This document shows, piece by piece, positions 54,590 to 64,000 of a stretch of DNA of 64,000 nt; the first letter of the stretch is position 1, and every line of letters begins with the position of its first letter. The notes under the pieces are model-generated. The model saw nothing but the letters and a program-made list of their open reading frames with translations. It did no database searches and was not told where the DNA came from. Location: NCBI RefSeq assembly GCF_017562075.2, contig NC_054082.1, positions 23,381,960 to 23,445,959 on the forward strand, in the 5' to 3' direction. Source of the DNA: Anopheles merus. Taxonomy: Eukaryota > Arthropoda > Insecta > Diptera > Culicidae. Position numbers and translations under genes: made by a program.

Positions 54590-55144
54590 TGAAAATGTGT
54601 GCGCGTTGATTACACCGAAGCGGCAAACGAGCAAAGCATACATATTTTGATGAAAAATTCACCAGAACCCAGTTGTGTACTTTCGTAGTGTGGGCTAAAC
54701 TTTTTCGCCGCGTTTGCTGAAGCGCTCGAGTTAATTAGGAGCAATGCGTGCATGGGGCAGATTTCGTTTGATGAAATTTGACCTCCCCAGCCAAGATTTT
54801 ACCGCATGTAGCATAATTTAATCAAACGAAGCGCTCTTGGTGATCGAGATGCTTGCCGTACGCTTTTCGATGAGTTTGAGGCATTAGGTATCTTCGTTTG
54901 GGTGGGCATTTTTCTTTCTCGCTGATTAATGATGCCTTCTCTGGTCGTGGTAGGCATCAGCACGTGATAAATCATAAATTAATTTCAGTATCGTTAGCGT
55001 GCTTTGTATCAACATTCATTTTAATTTACTATTTAAAGGGTTGTACGATATTGAATTGAGTTGATTTTAGCTTAAAATGTGTCCTATACCTTATCCTCTT
55101 TAGTCTTATATTACTTCTTCCTTATTGCGCGACGAACATGCTTT

Positions 55145-55202
55145 TTTCGTATTTTTTACACTATGCTCTTCTTCACTTTGCGCATGATTGTGCAGGTAAA
55201 AA
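55145..55202 (+). other. candidate recursive splice site
   Basis: A T-rich and CT-rich tract (about 55141-55180) leads to GTGCAG at 55190-55195, followed directly by GTAAAA at 55196-55201. The position is about 29.9 kb after the second exon and 8.5 kb before the third, where a ratchet site could divide the giant intron. The donor is weaker than that at 7160. Confidence 0.35.
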
Positions 55203-58200
55203 TAAATACCGGAACTTTACCCATTTAACCCCATTTCCGGCAGGGTCGTGTCCGTGTCTTTACCATTCTCCTTCACTGCCCATTTCACTTCAGCGTTAAG
55301 GTGTGCCGGTTTGCAAACGGAGAGAAGGGGATGGTCTTTTAGCTACCTTTTCCTAAAGCCTTCCCCTGCTAGGGCGGACGGGCAAGCACCATACACGGAG
55401 CACACGAAACGCGCCAGCAAACGGCCGCAATCAACCGCAATTTCCCAGCCGCTTGTTTAAATTTGATATGTAAATTTATCCTGGCCGAAGAAAGCGCAAC
55501 CACCACCAAGACCTGCCGGCCACGGGTGGCGGGTAGTCCTGAACCAGTGTGTTTCCGTTCAAACACACACACACACACTCACACTCACACACATAAATGG
55601 CTGGCAGCGAAAAACGATAAATGGAAAAGCAACTTATCGAGCAAATACCGCAGGCCGGGCAGCCGGACGGCCCGGCACGGAAGTCGGCGGAAATCTTCAC
55701 TTTACAGCCTGCTTACTGTACCGTTTCGTACAGCGAAAGACATTTAGCCGTGGTACATTAGGCCGCTTCCTATTATAACCCCCGGCCGCCTACCATCCTT
55801 TGTTGTGAGATTGTGTTGTGTAATCTGGCCGTAAAATGGTTTGATTTTTTGTTGTTTTTTGTTGTTTTGTTTCTACATTTTATAACTACATTACAATGTT
55901 GTTCTGAGTGGATCTTTTTAAACCTGCGCCCTCCCTTTGTTTGTCCGAATAGATAATTGGATTGGAAACAGAACATGTTCCAGCACAACAACAAAAAATC
56001 CAGCTAAAACACAACCCAAAGCCCTCGTTTACCTATTTTGCAATATTAATCTCACCACATCCATATGCTGACCAGAGGGGTAAAAAGTTCGAAAGGGAAA
56101 GAGAGAGAGAGATAGAAAGAAAACCATTAACCTTTTGGTTAACAATTTTTCCACTCGCTGTTCTGCGAGCTGCAACCGAAAAGTATCCCCGTACATGCAA
56201 ATAAAGCTAGGTCCACGGTAAACAAGCCCTTAATCAGGTGACGACGGTGCGAGTGTTGCAGGTTCCTTCTTGTGGTAGGATTAGTGCGGAATTAAATATT
56301 GTCACTCGCAGCTAGGGCAAGAAATGGGTGGAAAGAAAAAATGGCAAATTAACTAATACTAACAGCAGAAATGGCAAAAACCAAAAAAAACCAGGTGACC
56401 TTTCTGTTCGAGGTCTCAGTGCAGCACAGGAAATGGGGGGATTATTGTTTACCTGGCAGCAATGTTAGCATCCTTCACTGTGCGCTTAATGATAAAGCTA
56501 ACTCTGGCGGTTGGCAACAAGGATGTGTCGTTATTGTTTTTAACCCCCTTGCCTTTTTGCCTACCGCTCGCCTCAAAATGCCCAAGATGAGTTTTAATCA
56601 TGCAGACACCTATTAAAACTCTGCCTAGCTGAGGATGCCTTTTTAATTACTAACTTTAATTGCGAAGTGATGTTAACGTTTCCTTCTCCGTTTTGATGAA
56701 AGGCTCAAAGAGTGCGCGCTATTAAAGAGAGCTTTTGCCGGACTGCGCCACTCTTTCTGAGAGGTAGACTTTTAATTCCTTGATGACACATAATTGTCGA
56801 TAGTAATGGTTGAAAAAAAAAACATGGGTCGCAATTATTAAGTGAACCTTCAGGCGCCTTTTCTCGCTTCCAAATTGCAACTCTGTAATGACTAATTCGT
56901 AACAAAGTTTAAAATGTACCTAAATCCAAATCGCAAATCACTGCCAAACCAACAGCACCAACCGGCAGCTGTACGTTTGAAGCGAAACGATCCGTTTTCA
57001 CACACAAAAAAAAACAAGCGAAAGAACCACCCGGAAACAATAGTTTCGCAACTTTATGAAGCTCCATTTGTAATTCTCACGCAAACGAAAGATACCGTAC
57101 AAGCCTACACAGGGAGCTGGGGCTACGTTGGTCCATCTGCTCTCACCCAAGCTGGGTGGGTCGTACGACTTGGGCCGTGCGAAACAGCCCGTGGCACCGT
57201 ACGGTGGCTTACGCGGGCAGGTCATGATACACATAAATTTATGCACTTTACGATCGCTACGGCTGGTTCGCTGGCGCGTGTTGGGCACCGGGAAGAGATT
57301 AAGCATGTTTTGCTGCCGGCGATGTTTATGCTGCTGCTTGAAGACGGGGTATGCTCCCCCGTGTGCGTGTATTGAGCATGCTTTCGCACCGATTCACCCT
57401 TTTGGGACCCATCTGCAAAGGAGGGGGGGGACGGTTGTTTTACTCGTAAAGACGCTTAAAATCTAAGGCTATGTGTAATTTTCCCACAACTAACCGGAGT
57501 TCACTGTAGGCTGGATGCTCCGCGTCGGTCAGTTGAGGGCACAGAAATTCATCGTGGATTACGTTACTCGTTAACTTTCCTGAAATAAAAAGCTAAATAT
57601 TATATTCGGACTCTTTCGCTGCGAATCAGTTCGCCTGTTCGATCAAGCCTTATGCTGGGCTTGCGTGTAGGCAAGAAAGCACCAAAATCCTCCTAATTGA
57701 AATCACCCATGAGACCGACTAATTCGTAAGCCTTTCGCTACTAATTCGTTTATCTGCCGAGATGCCGAGTCGAGTCCCGAGACCCGTTCACACAAACGTT
57801 CCCATGCGGCAGGCTAGCTCCGGGTGGACGCATAAATCCCACCGCTGCTAACCAATGTACATGCCAGCGTTACGCGAAAGCTCATGACAAGGCCGTCATT
57901 ATAGAAAAATCAATTTGCCCGGCTTTATTATATAAAGGATACACGATGTATGGCCCATCGCTCCGGGACCATATGCTGCCGTAACTGTGTTATTCTTCGC
58001 TAACGAAATTACGTCTACGGGCATGAAAACTCGATCAATCCGCCTTTCCTGCTGGTGCTTGCGTCCGTGATTCCGAGAATCAGACCACTTGGTACACCCG
58101 GTAAAGGTAAAGGCCTCCTGTCGTCACTATATTGCCACACTTAGGCAGCACTGTAGCACTGTCCGATGGGCCGCGATGGGGATGGCCGCGGGGACATACC

Positions 58201-59830
58201 GCCAAAAACAATACGCCGGCCCATCAATCATCCATTCGTCAATTTTCATTACGCCCCAAACTCGATCATTTTCCGCAGTTCGCAATCGTTCATCCATTTC
58301 TGCTCCATTATGCTCGGGCCGTTCGGATGCACCACGACTTCATTCATTCACACCGATTGGGCAAATGTGAGGGGTACGGGGGCAGGGAAAGGGATAGACA
58401 TTGATGAAGTGGGTGGGTGAGGCGAGAAAAAAGCCATCCGTAACAAGCTCGCCGTACACGCGGGATAAGGGTATGGCAGTTTTGTCCTTCCATCCATCTG
58501 TTCCCTAGCCCGTGTCTCGTCCTCCTTCCCTCTTCTGAGTGGCCCCATTTTCTTCTCGCCTTATCCAATTTGTGTCCTTTCCTTTTTTTATGGAAAGGAA
58601 GCTCCGCTCCGCTACTATGCGCGTTAATAATTGATGAGTTAATTACTGGGAACGACCGAGCCGGGGCTTGGCAACTTTTCCCAACCATTCCGACCGCTGT
58701 GTGTGTGTTAGTATGTGTGTGTGTGTGCGTAGAAGGTTTCGTACGGTAGCATTCCTAGGAAAAAGGTCCTGTCCCGTGTTAGTTCCGTTCGTTCTAGTCC
58801 ATTTCGGGTGCGCCTAAACCTCGTCGTCCTTTCCAGTGATCAATGATATTTTTCCAGCGAAAGCTTCGCTGGGGATAAAATAACTGGTGTTGGCGAAAAG
58901 GAATGCACGCTGTACCGTTTTACCAACCGGTACGGATATCCTGCCTGTCGCAAGTACGGGATAAGTTTACGGCTTCTGCCCTTTTCTTTCGCCGCTTCCC
59001 TCTTTCGTCCACAGACCTGGACAAGGGTCGACACTCTTAACACGCACCCGAACAAAAGCTCTAAGAACACGCACTCGAACACACACACGCATCCGGTACG
59101 GCTACATTAACAATACACACAACGTTGTGCCAAACGCGACCAGGAAACTGCATGGCCGAGACAGAGACGGGGCTTGCTCTAGGAAAAAATGGGAAACATT
59201 TCTACGGTGATTCGTTACAACACGTGAAACAAATACAGCGTGCTCTTGAAGCATTTGCGCTTTCTCCATCTCCTTCACCATGGCTTGCTTATCGACCGGT
59301 TTTCCCATTACATAATGGTCATTATCTTTGTTTAGTTTGCTTTGTGTCCTCTCGACAATCCGGTTGGATGTATCGGTGAATTAGGTAAAAATCAATAACA
59401 ACTGCCCCCGCGGCGGTTGGAGTGGTGGCCGTTTTGTCGAGTTGATAGCTAAGAAGCTACTCGAGAGCGAGAAGTTTACCTTTGCACCACTCGGTGGATG
59501 TTTGCATTTCCTTTTATCTGTTCTGGAAATTTCTCGGTTCCACGGACAGGCTTAGAAAGACACAGAACAATATTGAATTATGTTATCAAAATAAAACAAG
59601 ACAATGGTTTCAAAAACCCAATGTACCTAAATGGAGGTGTGAAAAATCATATCTACCAAACAAGTCCCCACAAATAATTCCTATCAATAATAACTAGATT
59701 GCTGAACTTAAAGCATCTCTTCAATTTTGTTTTTTGCTCAAAATTGTAGTGAATCCGACTGAAGCTTATAAGCAACACATTTGTTGAACAGTGGTTTCAT
59801 AGTACAATCGTCAATTAAAGTGACTTTACA

Positions 59831-59964
59831 ACATGCCCGTCATGGGCTCAAACTTCAAAAGGATCGTCCCCCACAGCAAAGAATGACTATCCCGCTCCGT
59901 GGTATTCAATAATTCTCGAAAGTCCGCATAAGTCAATATGACCAACGCCAATAAGAAGAAAAAG
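59831..59964 (+). mobile_element. 5'-truncated SINE remnant (SINE200-like, tRNA-related)
   Basis: The segment starts near a GGGCTCAAACTT string, resembling a diverged tRNA-type B box. It continues with a body containing AGGATCGTCCCCCACAGCAAAG and GTGGTATTCAATAATTCTCGAAAG, and ends in AATAAGAAGAAAAAG. This order and the AAG-rich tail match my recollection of the SINE200 family common in Anopheles genomes. The 5' part with the A box is missing and there are internal deletions, so this is an old, inactive copy. The family name is from memory, not a search. Confidence 0.6.
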
Positions 59965-60560
59965 CATCTGTTAAACAACCTATCATCAAACACCTAAAAA
60001 ACTTCCACCTTAACCACCCAACAGCATCTCGAATGATACGACAAAATAAAAATTTACTGCAGGTCAACAACATTCGCGCTTAACGCTTCTCACCAGTGTG
60101 TCCACCACATTCATCCATGCTAAAGCCGAGCCAGCCCGAGACTAGTGTATTATTTTGGACTTTGTCGTGGGATCATCATTTCGGAACCAAGCTCCCAACC
60201 ACCCCTCAAAGTGCTAAAAACAAACACTACACTTCAACCGAAAGACCGTCAACCAAGAGACGGTCCATAAACGAGGTCCATCTTGTCCATCAACGTTCCA
60301 CCAGCCTCTACCATCGACAGCGCAAGACGCTTTCTGCTGCCAAGAGGGTGAGCGAACGATCCCCATCCCCAGTAACAGTCAGGCCGGGTGTGGAGGTTGG
60401 AAAATTTACTTTACCGGATTATGAAACGAGCCACTCGAGGTCGTCGTGCAGACGGAACGCTTTGCGACGAATGTCCCCTGAGTTGTTTTTCTCTCTTTTT
60501 TTCTTCTTCTATGTAGGGTGGTGACATTTGCTGTTCTTTATACGATATGAACGTAAATGG

Positions 60561-60562
<2 letters not shown>

Positions 60563-60611
<49 letters not shown>
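60563..60611. repeat. (CA)n(TA)n compound microsatellite
   Basis: About 15 CA units pass directly into about 10 AT units. Confidence 0.95.
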
Positions 60612-60783
60612 CGCGAAAGAATACTTCAAGCATGTCCTTTATCCCCTTAGCGTCATGCAAGTTTTGGTCGTGCGGCAGGGATTACCTTCGGCCCATTTGA
60701 AGGGTTTTCTTTTTACAGTTCCATCACTACCCCTACCACTACCCGGGAAAGGTATCAGAAGTGCAAAAAGCATGCGATCGTGA

Positions 60784-60807
60784 TCATCATCATCATCATC
60801 ATCATCT
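60784..60807. repeat. (CAT)n trinucleotide repeat
   Basis: About eight ATC/CAT units in a row. Confidence 0.93.
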
Positions 60808-60997
60808 TTCAGTGATTGTTGTTTGCCTTTCGCTTCGGTTCGTTAGTGCTCCGGAAACCCAGAACGGTGACGACTGTTGAAAAACATACTTAACCAAACG
60901 ATGATAGCCTTAACGCTAATGCTTTTTGCTGGTTTGCTTTTGGAGAGTTTCGCTCCCCACCCCGTGCCGGCAAAGGCGCACTCGGGTACTTTCATAA

Positions 60998-61011
60998 GGG
61001 GGGGGGGGGGG
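60998..61011. repeat. poly(G) homopolymer, 14 bases
   Basis: Fourteen consecutive G residues. Confidence 0.9.
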
Positions 61012-63712
61012 AGTACGATTTTTGGGATGCCAATTACTGCCATTTATTTCTCAACACCATACGCGAACGCTTTTGCCTGCGCACTTGAGCCGGTGAAATC
61101 GGTGACACCGTCAACAACACGAGACGTTTTACATTTTATTTCAGCCAACCGTTCAGTTAAAAGCCAAATTACCCACACCTTCCCCCATCGTTGATAGGAC
61201 ATGAAGCGCGTGTAGGGTGTAAACTGTGTGCCCGACGCCGGGGGCTGCGCATCGAGTTGAGAAACATTTACCCACCCAGAACGGTTCCACCACCGCTCGA
61301 GATGCTTTGCGTTGTGATAGTAAAATAATTAACACTCTCTCCACACTGCCAAACGCTCCGCTGCTCCGTACTACACCTCTCCGTCTTTAAATAATAAACG
61401 TTGCCCATACATACTGGTAGCGTTTGGGGAGTTGCTTGTGTGCTTTTTTTTCGTTCACAATCTCACAAAGGAGATATAATCAGTTCGATGACAGTCTCTT
61501 AACGAAGGTTAGCAACCCGGTAATCGTGACGAGGGTTTCATTAGCTTTTCCAAAACGGGGGTTGAAACGGTACATGCACTGGGCTTAATGACACTTTGCC
61601 CACCCTTCGTCCGGCGGGTTCGTGACAGGAAAGTTAAGCAACCTACATTGGATTCCAAACTCTCAGAGCGTTGGACGAAGGTTTAGGCTTTACATGCTTG
61701 TGCCTGAGTGTGATACTGTTGCAAGCACGCTTTAATTCTACGCGCAAACGCCACCAAGCACCATGCGCCTCCATCGGTAAACGTCTTTATCGAATAGTTC
61801 AATGGTTGCTCAAAATGTTGCTCATTCACCAATGGTATAAAGACATATTGGAAAACGTGTTGCTTTATTTTATTCTTTAATGATTTTTAAAACAATTAAA
61901 TCATCCAACAAATTACCGTAATTGTGGCACGATTGAAGGCAATTTGTATCTTTTTTTAAAACGATTCCCAACCCAAGACCAAGCTACATTCAGCCTATTC
62001 TACAGTCTAGTAATGTTCCGGCTAATACTGGATGATATAAAGCCACCGGCCACCCTAAGACACGCTCACGTGACGCGGCAATGAGCCTCCTTCGCCCACC
62101 AGCCACCATGCGCCTCCACCGAAAATCGTATCGCGTCTACTTACCAGTCTACGCATTTTTGCCCCACTTGCAGCAGCCAAATCCATGCCCCTAATAAAAC
62201 GGCAGTCAATCTTTCTGCTCGCTCAATCTAGCCTTCGGTGCCCCATCCAGGTTATTGAATTTTTCCATCACTCTTCTTGCCAAAACGGAGGGCCAAACCG
62301 TCGGGTACGGGCGTCGAATTATGCTAAGCTTTCACTAGATTTTCATTTCACGTTCAAATTTCCTGCTCCTTTCACTCTGATGCCGCATAACAACAGAGAA
62401 ATCCCGATACCATCCATACCCAACACAGGATGCCCACTTGTTTCCGCGGGAAACAATTTCCGAAAGGCCCATTTTACAACAACGAGCCTCCCAGGAACAA
62501 AAAAAAAACAAGATTGATGATGGGTTCCGGCCGCTAAAATGCCAACCCGCTAATTCGCTGTTTGCCCAGTTCGTGCGAGATCCTTCGCTCGTGTAAGCAA
62601 AGCATTCTATCCCTGCAAACTCTACCACACACACACACGCACGCACGCTCGCTCGATGTGTTCCGTGAGTAATCGCGGTGGAAATTATTCGCGCATGAAA
62701 ATGCGCTATTTGGCAGACGCGACGCCGTCCCGTTCGCCGTTTATTAGATTACACTTCACCGACTGTTCAGACTGGGCAGACAGTGGCGAGTAACGAACGC
62801 ATATTCAGAGGGATGAGGGGATGAACAAAAAAGGGATTTCTCGTTCCGCTGACCAAGCTGCTGTCAGGGCTGTGATCGGTAACCAGCCTGCCCTAGAAGG
62901 GCGCGTGCGAGCAATGCAACCGGCGGCCGAATAAACATTTCCCCAATCTGCCTTAACACTTGTCACGGGGACGTCCCTTAACGTGGGATCGGTACCGTGG
63001 GATCACCCTTCCCGCATGCCCGCGGCACCATCCACACCCATCCCAACGTCGTTGGGCGCAAACTTTAATTGGGACGGTAATTTTATACAATCACTTGCCA
63101 TAAATTTTCCACCCAATCCCGTGTCCGGCGTCGGTGTGCGGTTGGTGGCCCCTTTTTCGGCAAATTCCCACGAGCGCGTTCGTGGACGACGCGTGAAACC
63201 GTGCCTATTTTTGCTTGCAGACCCAGCCAAACGACCCCTTTCAAAGTCCGACGCACGACGAGAGTTGCTTTATGATGAATTAACATGCAAAATGGGTCCC
63301 TCCTACTCCCTCCTCCCTGTGTGTATGTATGTTTTTGCAACAGAAACATTGTTGCTTCACCAAACCGGTACGACCGCCGTGCCAGTCAGGCTGAGCTTAC
63401 AATTACTCTTTCCCGAAAGGGTGACGTAAATGGTGTACAGTACTGCTTGTGCTGACCGTGGGCACTAAAATATGATGCCATTTCCATTACTAATAGGCTC
63501 CACCTGCGCCGGTAAGCTCTCTCATAACCTGTGACCGCTAATCGACCCACGACACGCAACCGCACACGTACATTGCACACGACCATTGCAAATCCCACTC
63601 GGTAGCAAGATACAGCAAGAACGCACAAGAACAAGAAACCAAATAAGCAAGCAACGAACTGAAATTGTCTTTTTTTTTTCGTTAAATCTACTCTTCGGTT
63701 TCTCTCCCACAG

Positions 63713-63932
63713 ATGAGTTCTGTGAAGACTACCCGCACAATCTTATCCCGACGCCGGGCTACTGGATCGAATGTTCCCGGCAGAAGATCGCCTTCCCGAA
63801 CCAGCACACGATCTGGGACGACAGCGAGTCGGAGCACGAGGAGGCGGCCCGTGGCATCACCGTCGAGCCGCAGCTAGAGCGCAACTGTAGCGATCTGTAC
63901 GAGGACGACGAAGACTCGGACAATGTGCCAAG
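63713..63932 (+). CDS. internal exon of Rap1GAP-like gene: PGYWIE region before catalytic domain
   Basis: This 220-base exon follows a pyrimidine-rich acceptor (CGGTTTCTCTCCCACAG) and ends AG before GTGAGC. Its first two bases complete an Asp codon begun by the exon ending at 25326, and it encodes about 72 further residues without a stop. Nearly all codons end in G or C, unlike the surrounding DNA, so it is clearly coding. Residues about 10-18 read Leu-Ile-Pro-Thr-Pro-Gly-Tyr-Trp-Ile-Glu, matching the GGYWIEG segment of vertebrate RAP1GAP ahead of the Rap-GAP domain. A later Gln-Leu-Glu-Arg-Asn segment and two acidic patches (near residues 38-46 and 63-70) follow, similar in position to the Lys-Leu-Glu-Cys-Asn segment of RAP1GAP. 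The catalytic Asn-thumb region would be on later exons beyond the window. RapGAPs stimulate GTP hydrolysis by Rap1 at membranes. Confidence 0.9.
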
Positions 63933-64000
63933 GTGAGCGGCATGCAATGCCAGTCCACTTGGAAAGCGCAAAATCCTTTTGCATGCTGACCAGCGGTTCA
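63933..64000 (+). other. start of next intron (cut by window end)
   Basis: Begins with GTGAGC, a good donor. Only 68 bases are visible. Confidence 0.85.

Larger units (their letters stand above)
54541..63712. other. intron block 4: contents
   Basis: Non-coding. The first part (54541-55200) has an AT-rich, motif-dense composition unlike the simple-repeat DNA around it and includes a 14-base palindrome, an E-box and a recursive splice site candidate. Further on are a CA-rich tract at 55562-55592, the SINE remnant at about 59831-59964, a (CA)n(TA)n tract at 60563-60611, a (CAT)n tract at 60784-60807 and a 14-base G run at 60998-61011. Confidence 0.6.

Overview
This is a piece of an insect nuclear genome, most likely an anopheline mosquito. 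The sequence shows GT-AG introns, dozens of CA/GT, GA/CT, CAT and TCG microsatellites, long C or G homopolymers, AT-rich islands within GC-richer DNA, and almost no coding sequence. A truncated tRNA-related SINE at about 59831-59964 resembles, from memory, the SINE200 family of Anopheles; this is the main basis for naming the genus. No operon, ribosome-binding site, CRISPR array, rRNA or tRNA is visible.

Only one gene can be supported. It lies on the plus strand and is cut by both ends of the usable region. Three internal exons are visible: 24942-25051, 25161-25326 and 63713-63932. They join in one open frame (phase 1 in, phase 0, phase 1, phase 2 out). Exons 1 and 2 encode the second half of a LIM zinc-binding domain, then a helical stretch and a basic/hydrophobic linker. 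Exon 3, with strong G/C third-position bias, encodes a Pro-Gly-Tyr-Trp-Ile-Glu motif and acidic segments that match the region just before the catalytic domain of Rap1GAP-type GTPase-activating proteins. The best reading is a Rap1 GTPase-activating protein whose insect form carries an N-terminal LIM domain. The first half of the LIM domain and the catalytic RapGAP domain must lie on exons not found here.

Layout: 1-24941 is non-coding, probably a long intron or 5' flank, with a strong recursive-splice-site candidate at 7159/7160. 24942-25326 holds two exons separated by a 109-base intron whose 3' end carries a TG repeat. 25327-63712 is a single 38,386-base intron. It contains an approximately 1.1 kb MITE-like element at 48426-49542 with an internal 32-base inverted repeat, the SINE remnant, a second possible recursive splice site at 55195/55196, and many microsatellites. 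63713-63932 is the third exon, and the window ends 68 bases into the next intron. No exciting new multi-gene system was found. The most interesting points are the gene architecture, the giant intron with possible ratchet sites, and the foldback-like MITE.
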